Positions 38,800 to 52,800 of a DNA stretch of 64,000 bases are shown piece by piece (positions within the stretch are counted from its first letter, which is position 1; each line of letters begins with the position of its first letter). Origin of the DNA: Chrysomallon squamiferum. Its lineage: Eukaryota; Mollusca; Gastropoda; Neomphalida; Peltospiridae. Location of the stretch: the NCBI GenBank assembly GCA_012295275.1, contig CM022678.1, forward strand, positions 14,460,759 to 14,524,758. Direction: 5' to 3'. The translations under genes and the position numbers were made by a program. Below the pieces are notes generated by a model, which was not told the DNA's origin, ran no database searches, and saw nothing but the letters and a program-made list of their open reading frames with translations.

Positions 38800-40302
38800 T
38801 ATTTCATTGTAGTCTGCTTTCATTATTAATTGTATTAGAAATTTGAATACAGTAGTATCTGTATTTTATAAGAGTGTATATTTATGTGAACATAACTAAT
38901 TATGTCTAGAAATATAAAAAGCAGCAATAAAAACGAAAATTCACATGTAAAGAATCATTGATTCACAAATATATTTTTAATCAATAATATATTTTTAAAA
39001 TGTCTAATCTCAAATCTTTAGTTACTATATTTACTTTTTTCTACATTCTTTTCATTTCAAAAACATTTTTAACTGTAAGTCAAGCCTTAAAAAAATATAA
39101 TAAATAAATTGGTTAATTAAATGTAATTTTTCATGTAATTTGTTTTTGTTTAATAGCTAGATCAGGAAACAAGATTTTTTAAAAACATTTTATTTGAATA
39201 AATTATTTACTAACGTGTCAAATACACACAGTATGCTATTACAAGTAATTATATTTGCAAACATATCTAAGTATGTATTGTAAAACTAAAATGAATTATT
39301 GATAAATCTGATCTAATTAAAGACAGTTGATTACTGATTTAACATTGCTAAATGGCATTTAAAATCAAATGAATTAAGAGTATGTTTATCTCTATTTTGC
39401 AATGTAGAAAATCTGTATAAACACCAGTTTTCATTACCTATTTCTTTCAGTACAATGAAGAGAAAGAAATGATAGAAACCAAAAACACAAGAAATTTTAT
39501 TTAATTTACATAAATAATCAACATGGAATGTATCATTCTTTTTACATATTATAATAAATAATTGAGTATTTCAACTATTTTGTTTGTTAACTATGGAAAG
39601 AAAACAGAATTCAAAAAGTGTACAACAAAAATTGTGATCTTTTTATTTTTCATTTCTGTGTAATTTTCATATATATGTATATTTATAATTGATGTGTATC
39701 CAGTATGACAATGATAACTCTAAACAATAACTAAAATAAAAATTACCAACAATGAAAAGAATAATGACAACATTTGACAGCGTCACCGTTTTCATAAACA
39801 AGTTTTCTTTCATACACATTAAGATATTAATTATTACTTTGTTCACTATTTTAATCTGTCTGAATGCTGTAAACCTAACATTACAAACATCTACATGAAC
39901 ATATATACAAAATTAATTATTACACGAATCCTATGAGAAAGATCATTCTAACATCTGCAGTCCAAAATTCAGCAATCGGAAACACTGAGATTATTGAATG
40001 AAGTTTTTACAGCCAAATTTACTGAAGCCTGATCAAAATTAGATATTGGGGCAAGTTAATTTCCTCCTTCCATTTCAATATCTAGCAGACAGCCAAATTT
40101 TATACATTTTTTAAAATGTTTTTTCTTTATAATGCTTTTCATATAACAAGAAAAAATCAGAGAAATTAATTTACAAAAATCCTAATTTGAATAAAACACT
40201 GATCACACAAGTATTTATCCTCATTGTGTTATTTAATTAGGTGCTTATGTGACACTGTAATGAGAGAATCACTGAATTTTGAACTATTTCTCTAACATCA
40301 GT
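38800..40302. other. Convergent intergenic stretch
   Basis: AT-rich DNA lies between the 3' end of gene 5 (+) and the stop of clathrin light chain (-). It must include the 3' UTR of the latter. No exon, array or structured element was recognised. Confidence 0.65.
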
Positions 40303-43300
40303 CTAACGAACTAGTGGAGTTTGTTTCAACTGCAGCAGCAGAGACCTCATCCGTGACACATCTTTTGATGATTTCATGTTTTTGGGATTGAATTCGCAGA
40401 GACGACAAATTTTTTCCCATTGCTGCCCAGGTATGGACTCATCTCTCTCCTTTACAAAAGCATCTTCTGATGCCCTGGAAAAAAAGAAGGAAAGTACAGA
40501 TTTTTTATTCATCAGTTAAAAGTGGTAACAATATTAAATAAATATTTTAAAAACTGCTGTGGCTGCACACTTTTCCTCCTTTATTTATTAAAAGTTAAAA
40601 TGGTTTTCTCTCCTCTCTCAACTAAAAAAAATGGGGGTTGTGTATGAATTATTGCATGAATTCTTAACAAATTCTAAATTTGTCTATGAAAAAAGGAAAA
40701 CATTTTTTTTTACTGGTCATAATTCAAAAATTATTTAGCCAACTTTTCATACACTAAAGAAATTTTGCTTTGTTAATTTTGTATTTATTTATTTATTTAT
40801 TTATTTTAAGTCTGGGTTAAAAGAAATGAAAAACTGATGTATTATTTCAAAATATTATAAAGTCAACAGTTACTGTAAGTTGTTTTTGAAATTTTATATT
40901 TTTATTTTAACTCTAAAAGTAATTAAAAGTAATTAAAAGTAACAGTAACAAAAAAAATAAACAAACAAATAAAAACTAACAGCTGTATCATACATGAACA
41001 AAAACTAACAAAAATTAACACTGAAAGAAAAACAAATTAGTAAGTATTATGTTATTCAGTAAATATTTATAACACTAATATTTTCTAATCAGAATTTTTA
41101 TGTGGTTTACTTTTTCAAATTAGGATAGTCTGGTCTATTCAGAACACCACAAACCAAGCTGATAAAATCAGCTAATTATATACAATATAGTATAACATCA
41201 CCATTTAAAAAAGAAAAGAAAAAAAAAGAAGATATTTATATCATGGAAGAGGTGTTGTTATATTTTTAATTGTTAAGTTATTTTATACACAGCCAGAGTG
41301 ATTGAAAACATGGAAACTGTGTTGTCTAAAGTTATTTTTTCTCAGTGTTTTGATAATGAATTTTTTTATACAACTGAAAAATTTGATGTATGCGTATCAC
41401 CTATTTTAGGCAAAACAGTTGTTCATAAACAAGAAAATATTTAAAAAAGGATTTTTAGGATTTTTATAAGCAGTGGCAGTGTTGTGGTTTACAAATATTT
41501 AAATAATTTATGACAGATATATAACAAAACAAAACCCATTAAATATTGCTGAAAATGATTTATGTTTTCACTGTAACTGCATTAGATGAACAAATGATTT
41601 TTGTTTCCAACTGAAAAATCAAGGCAAATATCTGTAATTGAAAACACGACCCCATAAAAACCAAATCATTCCTAAACCAGATGAAAGTAAAATTCAAAAC
41701 AGCATCTGGTTTAGAACGTTTCATTATTATATAAATATAAAATATGTACATATGTAAATAATAACAAAAAAAAAAATGTTATTAATGACCCAGTACCAAA
41801 TGGTAGCAAAACAACAATATCAAACAAGAACAAGCTAATAAAAAAAAACTACAAAAATAAGGCAATAACTATTAGATAACAGTAATGTAACAATAGACTC
41901 TTACCTCCTAGCTCAGAAAGTTGTAAAAAAATAAATAACAGTAAGCAGACTTGTGACATTACAGTGAGTTACCAATGATTACAATAAACAGTTGAAAAAC
42001 AAACTAGCATTTAAATAAAAAATAAAAATAAAACTTTTAAAACCTATTAGGAGGATAAATATTTCATAGCTACTGTTCACATTGTCAGTGATGGGAGGAA
42101 GTCAAATACAGTGTTTGATAAGCCAAAACTTATATTTTTTATTTTTTTTTAAAAGATTTAGTGTTCACAAACTATTTCATGCATTAATATATTAAAAATA
42201 TTATATAAAATACCTGCAGTCTATGTATGTTAACTATATGTGAAATACAAATGGATTTTGCGTTTATACTTTGATCACATTCTAAGGCCATCTCCTTATA
42301 TTCCAAAATTCTAAAAATACTGAAATCAGAAACACTTCTGGTTGCAGTTATTTCAATGAGAGAAGATCATCCTGTATTATGATTAACTATGAATAAAAAT
42401 GCCATTTTCTTTCACCTATAGAACAGTTATGACACAAGTCACTGATGTAACTAAAACAAATAAAAAGATTGTCTTTCAGAATGTTATGAATGTTGCTAAC
42501 ATTGTTTATGAATCAGGATTCATGTTTCTCAAATCAGTGTTCAGCAGAAAAAAGCATGGATGATGTCTAATTAATATTGTTTCAACCCATGAAAAAGAAG
42601 GTTTAGAACATCAGTAACACTTTCATACATTAAGTCAACACAGTATCATCTGTGTACACAAACCTATTGTTTTCTTTTGTTTTCTCCAGCTGTTCAGCAT
42701 AGTGTTTGTACCAGTCTTCAAGTTCCTTCCTTGCTGATGCCAGCCATTTGTTCTTCTTCTCCTCCTCTTCTGCATCTACACCAAAAATACAACCTCTTAC
42801 AGCTTAGTAACAAAAACACATACAAACTTTATACTACCAGCTGGCCATCACAATTTCTATCTGTGATAATAGTATAGTGATACAGAATACATCCTTTGAT
42901 ATTTCTTCTAACATTTTCCTTTTACATTTCAATGATAACAAAAGTAATTATCGGAGTTGTTGGTACTGGACTTTATTCCACTAAATGTCTATTCAAAAAT
43001 TTAAGATTAAAGCCATATTATTAGCCACTAGTAAAAGATACTTTGTACAATGTAAATAAAAACAATTCAGCAATAATAATGATGTGGAACTTATTATTTT
43101 TTACTTTTAATTTAGATTAACCAGAGGCAATAATACTGTTTCTTTTAACAAAACATCGACATCCAAGAACAAAGTTTATGCAAACTGCAAACCTTTCTTT
43201 TCTAAACGTTCTTTCTGTTCCTCTCTCCATTTCTGAATTTTTTCTGGCTCAGTTCTCATTTCATCCATGTGTGATATAGCAGAATACGCATCAGTTGGTC

Positions 43301-45524
43301 CATTAGCCTGAATTTCATAAAAACAATAACAGAAATAAGTATTACCTTCAACAACCTGGAGACAAATAATGCTGATTTTTTACAAAGATAATTTTTTTAA
43401 TTTAATTATCTTTTTTTTTAATACATAGATGAACATAATTTTGAAAATTAATTACAATTTAAAAAATAAAGTAGACAATTAGCAGAATACACTTTGTGAA
43501 ACTATATTTAAGATTATTCTGCAACCGATTTTTCAATTCTGAAATTCTGAATTATAACTGCAAAACAAAATTATATTGACTAAATACTGAACAATTAATT
43601 TACTATGTCCCATCTGTGTTAAGGAGATATATAATGCACAGGGAGTTAAAAATTAAATTTAAACAAAATTAAAAACACAAATATACTGGTTTCCTGTTTC
43701 CTGTTTCCTGTATTTAGTCAAAACAGATTTATTTCTCAAAAATTATCAATCAGAATCTGCTAGAGAAAGGTAGCAAGTGATATATATAATATATATATAA
43801 ATAGAAGTAACTGAAGAAATGTCATCTCACAAAGTTATCAGTGTCACCATCGGCGGTAGTGTTGACATCAGCCGAGTCGCCACCACCAAACAAATCCTGA
43901 AAACACCACATAGACAGTAACATGCAAGTTTACACAGCACCTTATACTGTGACCCAGCTCTCAAGTCTGTCTTTAAAACATTACTTACACAACCAGCAAA
44001 TCACTTACAAAAATTAAACTACAGTGATAAAAAGTACTGAAAATATTTTTAATAAACAAAGCACTGTTTGGAAATTAACCTATTTTATAGCAGTATCATC
44101 ACATTAAGGAAAGCTACAGCATACAAACAGAACACCAACTACCATTCCACAGTCAACAAGAAGTTTTCCTCGTTCATTTTTTTTGTATACAAAGCCAGTA
44201 AGTGCATGATTTGCAATTAAGACAAAAAGAAAATGGTATAATAAATGTTTATTCAAGGCACAGCAATTTAAACTTTCTCAAAAAGTCATGCATTAATGTA
44301 ATTATTTTTTTTGTAGCAAAACAATAATGAAAAGCAGACATGTACATGTACTAGATGCTGCTTGACAGACTGATAGTTAGTGATAAAACCAGAGGATAAA
44401 ATGTTTTAAATCAACTATTGTTATTCTGACAATTAAAAACTGACCTGTCCTGAACTTAAATCTTGCTCGGTAACAGGCTGACCATCAAATGCATCAAAGT
44501 TACCTAAAAATATTAACATATTCAAGTATAAAAACAGAGAATTAGTGTACAACACAATTAAAACAGTCTGCTTATTTCACAAGTTTCAACATCTTACCTG
44601 TCATAAATATCAATAATTAATTATTTTTGTTCAAAGTTTTTCTTGATTATATTGTTTTGAATAGTTTTCTGAACATTACAGTAAAATAGCAACAATATTG
44701 TAAAATAATATGTCTGCATAGATAACAATGTAAACTAATTTCATGGAATGGAAAACAAGAAAAAAGTTAAAAAACAAAAGAAAAAAAAAAGTTTTGCACA
44801 TGAACATGTTACTGTGTACATCACCTCAGAAGTATTTTCAAATATACTCAATGATTAACAGTAATACTACTTCTAGTTTTATAGAAAAATACCTATACCA
44901 AGCATGCTTTTGTTCTTCTTCTTTAACCAAAATGGAAAATCTTGTTATCCCTTTTAGTTATTAATCATAATTAAAAACAGAAGTAAATAATTATTTTGTT
45001 CACATTTAATCTGAGAATGTTTTTTTATATATTAAAATGGATTCTACGACGTTACTAATATAAATTAATAATTTTAGAAACTGTTTTATAATTACTCTAC
45101 ATATGAATTAGCTATACGATGTATATCATCTTAAAATCAATTCAAATAAAGAAAATCTCGCGTGAAAAATTTCAACATTTTAGTATCTCCTTTTTATATA
45201 GTACTTAATAAACAAAATAATGCCTAAAGTTGTAACAATTATTATAATTTATTTTTTATATTTACTCATTTAATTATATTAGTCATACTAGATTATTCAT
45301 AATTATATCACTGTCATTGTGAATAGTGGGCGGATCAAAAATAATTTTAATGTTTCAAATTTTTAAGTACTTTGTTCAGGCTGGGCCGATGAATCAATAC
45401 CAAAATTATCATCATCTAGTCCTGCCAGTTCTGTCTGCTCCCGGGCTAAAAATTCAGCAGCAGGATCTTCCTCTGGGGCAACAGTTTCGTGGCCAGCACT
45501 CTCAAATTGATCTAAGTTCGCCAT
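40303..45524 (-). CDS. CLTA/CLTB-like: Clathrin light chain
   Basis: Minus-strand exons in transcription order: 45524-45371, 44503-44445, 43896-43831, 43307-43193, 42775-42664 and 40474-40303. They total 678 nt, 225 residues, close to the usual length of the family. The N-terminus MANLDQFESAG is followed by the conserved block EEDPAAEFLAREQTELAG, the region that in other animals binds HIP1-family proteins. The middle (SNFDAFDG, DLFGGGDSADVN) is acidic and variable. The heavy-chain-binding coiled coil starts near MDEMRTEPEKIQKWREEQKE and continues through KELEDWYKHYAEQLEK. The C-terminus WEKICRLCEFNPK...DVSRMRSLLLQLKQ is diagnostic. The protein forms the regulatory light chain of the clathrin triskelion in coated-vesicle formation. 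Exons of 59 and 66 bases may be alternatively used. A single invertebrate gene corresponds to the vertebrate CLTA/CLTB pair. Confidence 0.97.
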
Positions 45525-45791
45525 CTTGTTGGAGCGGTTTCACAAATGACGTAGAACCGGAAGTTCGCAATTTTATGTTTTTGTAGATTCCCTTTTTATT
45601 AATAGACGCTCGTATCGCCCCCAAAAAAGCAACCTATTTATTTATTTGTTTGTTTGTTTATTAACATTATTAAAATAATAAAGTTCTGATCATTTGTTTT
45701 ATATATTCAGACCAAAACAGGCTCGCTAATTGTACAAATTTGAAATGGTATCAAGAGCAAGATTAATGATTAAAAACAAACAAAAAGTACC

Positions 45792-45833
<42 letters not shown>

Positions 45834-48800
45834 ATATAGCATATAAAAAAAAAAAAAAAACAACAACAACCAAATGTGATTATGATAGAGAAACTAAATT
45901 TAATACCAAAATATATTTTAAACTTTAAAAGATTTGCAACGATCATATTTTCATGAAACGATGAAGGTATTTGAAGCTGAATTTTACTGCATGTATTTCG
46001 AAAAACAAAGATGAAAGAAAAATCTAATAATTAATTGTAACTACTTAAACCAGAGGCAACTAAAAATTTTTTTTTTTTTTAGATAATATCTGATCCTCAT
46101 CAACTCTCTCAAATTTTTTATTATAGCAAGTAATTACTTTGATTGTGTAGTGATCGCAGACCTAGTAAAACAAACACAAAACAAAAAAACGCAGTAACCT
46201 AATATTAAATTAGTTTGAATTTTTTTTTTTTTTATCCTTTTGACATTAGATTATTTTAATATTATTAATGTGTGAATTGTGTTTGCTGGTGTTTGATATT
46301 TTTTAGCCTTACCGTTTAAATTTACTTTGCGTGTCCGATATCTTACCGATAATAATTTCACAAATAAAAATCCAGTGTATAGTAACTATTAATTCTAATT
46401 TAGTCATCTGTTTATTAAATTGAAATTATTAATTTATATAACCTAATTAAAAATGTAAAATGAAAATAGTACAAACGTTCCATGTCACGAAGTTGTTGAT
46501 AATTAATAATATGATTTGTTGTGACAAATGTATTGTAATGGTTTCTGCAGTTTCAAAAAATTCAATTATGGCGGCCCATGAAACTAAAATACGTCTGTCG
46601 ATTTGCTGACAAAAAGTAGTTCCATTCAACAACTTAAGGGGACCATGAAAACAAAATTGTAATCGTTTTAATGAATTACTCTCATAATAAAAGTAAAAAG
46701 CAATTATAAAAATCCATTCAGTCTATTTATTTAAAACAGGTAATCTAAATATATCATCACGTAGAACATAAACTAGACTGCTTGGATTCGGAACTAGGTC
46801 TAAAAGGTCACAACTTTTGGCAATGGTGAAAACTCATCCTCGCCATGAACACAAAATAAAATGTTCAGTTTATACTGCGAAGGCTGTGGTAAAATATGTA
46901 TATAATTAAAAATATTTGTAAAAGATGGCTATGAAAGCCGTAGCTCTTTACAATACGTTAATTCGATGCAGCTTTCCAGAATCTAAAATATTTAAATAAT
47001 AATAATAATAACAATAATAATAATAATAATAATAACAATAATAATAATAATAATATATGTAATATAATATTCTTGCAGTGTGTCAATAACACAGTATAAG
47101 AATAATATAAAAATAAAAACAAATACAAGACTAATTCTACTATTTATTAACACCAGTATGACAAAGCGATAATATTAATTAATTTGCAAAAATAATAATA
47201 ATAATGAGAGAGAGCACTATAATATACAGTAATTTATCCTATCTGAATTGTATAACTTGTAAAATTATATTTATTCACTCTTAAAAGACACCAGACTGCT
47301 AGAGTCCCGGAAATAAAAGAAAAAAGAAAAAAAAAAGAAAGAAAAACAATTACAAATTAAAAATAAATTAAAATATCAGAATATAAGAGCTCAGTTAAGT
47401 AAGTAAATTCTTTTAAATAGTAAATGAAACAATGTCACATCATACTTCAAATATTGTTACCCTTCATAATAAAAACTGCTATGATAATGACAAATTCAAG
47501 TTACAAATGTTTATATATATATACATACATAATTTTTTTTAGTATTTATTCTTCTTTTTTTTTTAAAGTTTTATATATATATATATATAACGTTTTATTA
47601 TTTTACTTCTGATAAACTGTTTATATTTTTATAGCTAAGTCTTACAGCGAAAAACACCATAATAGTTTTAAAATGGCGCTGTAAACATACTACGGTACAA
47701 GGCTGTTATAAGTTTCCAGCTACTGCTAACTAAATATTTATATAATGATACTACTGCCATTACATTTCTCTGAGGTTTTTATTAATGTTTATTCATTTTT
47801 TTTTATTATCTTTATTATGTGTCTTGATTCTATTTGGGTAAAGCCTTACTTAATTAGTGATTCCCTTCATTATTTTGGTTTTAATGAAGTAGTTAGTATT
47901 TACTACAAAGTTATGCTTGGACAATGTATATTTTACATTAAACAGGGTTCGCGATCTACATAAGTCGGGCAGCAACTGTATAAGGTATTTTGTTCAGTAT
48001 GACCACACTTCTAATAATTGTAATCTTTTTAATTAAATCTGTTATTAATAAAATATATATGAGTAGCCAAGTATAGAGAAAGTGAACATCTCAGATCCTG
48101 TCAGTTTATCGTACATGGTGATTACGCCATTCTGTTTCCTTGGTCAGGAAGTCTGTAGCAATCTCATTCACTTCTGACCATATTTCTAATTATAAACAAA
48201 TCGTCTTTAACACAGAAAGCTGGTAATTACCAACCAAACTATATAATAATGTTATATAATCATATATTATTTCAATCTTGACTCAATGACAAAAATGATA
48301 ATAATAATAACATCAAAATAAAATAATAATAATAATAACAACAATAATAATAATATAATAATAATAACAAAACTACTTAAAGTTTTGATATAGTTAGAAA
48401 AAATATTGTTACAGAGGTAACAAATAAATCTTTATAGTACAAAAATATAAATAAATAAGTAAATAAATAAAGGGCTTAATAATAAAGTACCATTTACATA
48501 TAATTGCATGTTAATATTATTACAATACTAACAGATAAACTGAATTAATAACAAGCATTGTTGCTGTAAGAATAAAAGATTACTCTGTAAATATAAATAT
48601 CAACTGATTTCTACATTAATATAACTGTAATAATAACTTTTCAATATTAACATACAAATATAATATTAAACTGTTTATTTATATGTGTCTGTGTATGTAA
48701 TAATAAACAGATTAAAATACTGATATATATAAATAACTGTAATAATAAATACTAAAAACCTGTACTGAAAAACATTCCTTGATAATAAACTGTATTAAAT

Positions 48801-49184
48801 AGAATTGATTAAAATATAAATGTATATATATAAAACTGAAATAAGATGTTTACAAAACTAACAAAGAGTACACTGTGATAAACTGTTAATAATATTAGCA
48901 TACAAACACAATAAATTGTTTATATAAAATACATAACTGTATAGCTAATAACAGTTTACAAATCTAACACACCCAAGATATAAACATACATATACATAAA
49001 TACATAGTAAACTTTTACAATATTAACAAACTTTATATTACTTCTATTAAAAGTATATGTTAAACTATTTATTAACATACACACTAGAATAGTAAAAACA
49101 GCAATAATATTAGGTAAAACTCTTCAGAATAATATATTAATATGTCTATTAAAGCATAAATAACAATAAAGATACGTGTATGTG

Positions 49185-49222
<38 letters not shown>

Positions 49223-49596
49223 TTAAACTGTTTTTCTATTTACTAAATAATTTGCCAGTCACGTTGATATATTATTACAGACTTCATAATATATAAATAA
49301 ATAACAGTTTATAATGAACTGTAAGATTGTTTAACAAAGCCCCAGCAAAAAAAGAGCAAACAAAAAATAAATAAACTAATTATGCTCAACGTTTAATAGC
49401 ATGCACTTTACTTACTACGTTTCAAAGCCGTAAATGACCACCTTCTTGTTATTATTTATTTTCATGAAATTTATATGAGTGTAAAAAAATAATAATAATA
49501 TTAATTTAAATATATATATAAACAAACACACTGTTATTGAAAATTCACTAAAATTTCTGTCTGACTTTAGATGATTAACTGGGTTCAGTTAACAAA
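45525..49596. other. Gap between clathrin light chain and ZNFX1
   Basis: The left end is the promoter side of clathrin light chain; the right end is the 3' UTR of ZNFX1. It holds a CA run (45796-45833), AAT tracts (about 46997-47055 and 48296-48370), TA runs and a GT run (about 49190-49219). From 48400 to 49330 the DNA is dominated by loosely repeated AATAACAGTTTA / AATAATATTA words. ATGGCGGCC at about 46565 opens only a 13-codon frame. No gene was recognised. Confidence 0.6.
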
Positions 49597-49834
49597 TTAT
49601 GTCAAGTCACTCAATTTCGGTAGATTATCCAAACAAGTAGGACAGGTTACAGAGTTGTCGTTCTTGCTGTCATTATAAATATGACCTGCAATTAAAAAGT
49701 ACATCATTTTTATAAGTCTTTATTATTGTATTTTTAATTTTTATTATTGTATTTTTTATTTTATTGTATTTTTTACACTTTTTAAAATGTTTTGTTTCAT
49801 TTATTTATTTATTTATTTTATTTTATTTTAATTT

Positions 49835-49866
<32 letters not shown>

Positions 49867-52800
49867 ATTTGTTGGGGTTTTTGTAATGCATTTTTATAAA
49901 AAAAATTGTAATAATAATACATTGATTCTTATATAATTCTTATATAATTTGTATTGGCATTAGCATCATTTGCAATTATATATTTATATTTAATTAATGT
50001 CTAAAATTTACTTTTTGCTTTTGATTTCTATCATGTATTACCTTCCTTGCACCTGAACCAGTGGCCCGCTGTGAATGTGATGGGTGTCTCAACTGGAACT
50101 GTCTCAGACAACTCGCTGAAGATCGAGGTGTCTGGCAAAAGATTGTGAACTTCCTGCTGACGCTCTGGACTGTACGGTTTTCCATCTGAAATATACTGCT
50201 TTACCACATCCATGTTACGTTTTTCTTCATCAGTAACGCTCCCGAGAGTACACTTGATGTCGTACATGTTGACATCACCGAAAAGCTTCAATCTTTTAAT
50301 TTCATTTTGAGCATCAAATATTTCTTGTTCTGTGAAAACATATCTCTTTACCAGTAACCAAGTCACAAAAATATCTATTTCATCTTGAAGCTGACTGTAC
50401 TTTTCAATCTTTAATTTTTTTACTTCGTCTATGAAACGGAGCTGATTTATAACACATGCACATCCTTCTATATTCTTAGTGACGTCACTGTCGAAAAAGC
50501 GAACCGCTCGTTTTGAGGCGATGTCCTTTATATTCCTTTCCCACTTAACGAAATCGTCTTTCATCAGCCGTTTTACCACAGTGATGTCTTGCATCGTTTG
50601 TCTAATAGCATCTCCATATCGCTTGCTATGTCTGATGTGTGTCTCACACCAAGGACATTGTTTTAACTGAATTTTGATGGGAAACTCGCTGGTCTCCATC
50701 AACTTGTCAAGAACAGAAACCTCAATAAGATGTCCACAGTCTTCTAATTCTATAAAGAGTGCATCAGGGCTAATTTCTTTACCAGTCAACTCACAGAGTT
50801 CATCTTGGCTGCATTTAATGCACAAATGAGGACATTTCTCGCCACACAGACCCAGGCACCTATGACCGCATTCCAATATTCGAGGACATTTTTTGTTGCA
50901 TGGTAATCGGTTGCATAAATCACTGCAATTCTTAGTGCATTTCTTATCCTTACAAGTCCAGGTACATTTTTCAGGACATGGAGAACATGGTTCACTACAT
51001 TTATTTTTGCAAGACTCATGACTGCATCTGTCACATGGCAATTGACAAGGAGGACAGTGAGAACACAACTTTTGACATTTATGTCCACAAATCAGAATTC
51101 GGTTACATTTCTCTGTACATGCAACATGAAGACGACCTTGAAAACATTTATAACAGAGACCTTTGCAAACATGGCCACATTTCAAAACAGTGTTGCATTT
51201 TTCCGCACAAGGAACATTACCTTGCAGATAACAATGTACTTCAGCTTCATGGCCACATTTTCCTACCTGTATGACAGGATGCTTGCAGTCAAAGTTTTCC
51301 GGTCTAATCCAGCATGGCATAGTCTGTTTGTGATGACATAATGGCATCACCCTTTCACACGGTATCTCACATTTATAGTTACTGTGTTGGGGATCAACCG
51401 GATGACATCGTTTTGCACAAACATGTCCACAGTTCAATTCGAATGTGCAGGGTTTTAGGCAACCACCTTCTGGAGCCAAAGAAAAATCTTCTGCTTTTGA
51501 TGCTTTTATTCCTGCATCCTGCGGATGGTTCTGACAGTATAGAAAAAGGGCATTCCCAAGCTGGCCTTCCGATTCCAAATAATCGACAATGTTTTCCCAT
51601 AAGTCACTCTGTGTCCTCAACAGGTTAAAATTACCAATGACAAAAAGACCTTTTCGAGCTCGCGACAGAGCCACGCACACTCTGTTATCAATCTTGAGAA
51701 AACCAACATTTCCTTCCTCGTTACTGCGTACCAAAGATAGTAGAATAATGTCATTTTCTTCGCCTTGATAGTTGTCAATTGGTGTCACCCTCACTCCTTT
51801 AAATATATCGGCAGGCATATTTTGTTTCAGAAATGCTACCTGACCCGAGTAGGCTGTCAGAATAGTTATTTCGTTTGCTTCGTAACCTTGTTTGATGAGA
51901 TATAAGCAAAGTGCAATAATATATCGAGCTTCAAAAACGTTGAAATGACTCCAAAGTTCAATGTTCTTTTTTTCATTTGCAGAATGGTTAATGAAGAATA
52001 CATTGCTGCACACACCTAGAATATTAGGATAATTTTCAACAGATGCATCATCTCTAAGTCGAGGATAGATGAATTTCATAATTTTGGAAATAGAGGGTCG
52101 CATTCTGTGTTGTTTTTCAAGGCTGACACACTCCAGACCGTTGTTAACCATTCTTTCAAATAACGACAGCTCCAGATTATACTGTTTAGCGAGTAGGTAA
52201 ACATTGGGGCTTGGTCGCAGCTGTTGGTGGTCACCAATCAGAATCAAATGTTCGCATTCTGAACTCAGTGATGCTGTGACGTGTGCTTCCAGAACCTCTG
52301 CAGCTTCTTCTATAATGATAATTCTAGGTTTTAATTCTGATAAAATCTTTTGGTAACGAGCAGCCCCACTAGTAGTCATTCCAATTACTGAACATTTTTT
52401 CATTACAGCCTTATCAGTCTGCAGCATTGCGATTCGGTATTCTTCTCTAGCTTCAATGCATTGTTGCTGCACTTCAGCCATTTCATTTTCAAGATGATTG
52501 TGTAGCTGTTGCATCCAGTATCTATAAAGACGCCAACGATCCTTGATTGATAATGACAGTATATCAGACACAGCTCTTTCTTCTACTTCGGTCATGGCAG
52601 ACTGACACTGAATATTAGCGAGAAATTCATCTTTACGTGACATCCTATGGCAGCCAGCTGAAAGTATGTCCCTTTCATCTCTCTGTGGCAGTTTAATAAG
52701 TTCCTCAAAATCTTCTTCAACATCCAATTTTCTTTCTGCCTCTGCAATATCTGCTTCTCCATCCTCATCATAAGTCTGTTTGTCTTTGTCATTGCTTTTC

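Noticed and set aside
45326-45586. Plus-strand open frame across 45326-45586
   Set aside because: It is the opposite strand of the first exon of clathrin light chain, which has a diagnostic conserved sequence.
46555-46605. ATGGCGGCC as a gene start
   Set aside because: The frame stops after 13 codons. The AAAATGGC-type words here and at about 9612, 47672 and 57007 could be YY1-like sites, but spacing and strand give no pattern.
50031-50041. Stop codon at the end of the long ZNFX1 frame as the true C-terminus
   Set aside because: GAAG|GTAATA is a donor, and the next exon restores a complete RZ-type zinc finger in frame.
51018-51628. Plus-strand open frames within the ZNFX1 zinc-finger region
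   Set aside because: They are antisense shadows of the finger-coding sequence.
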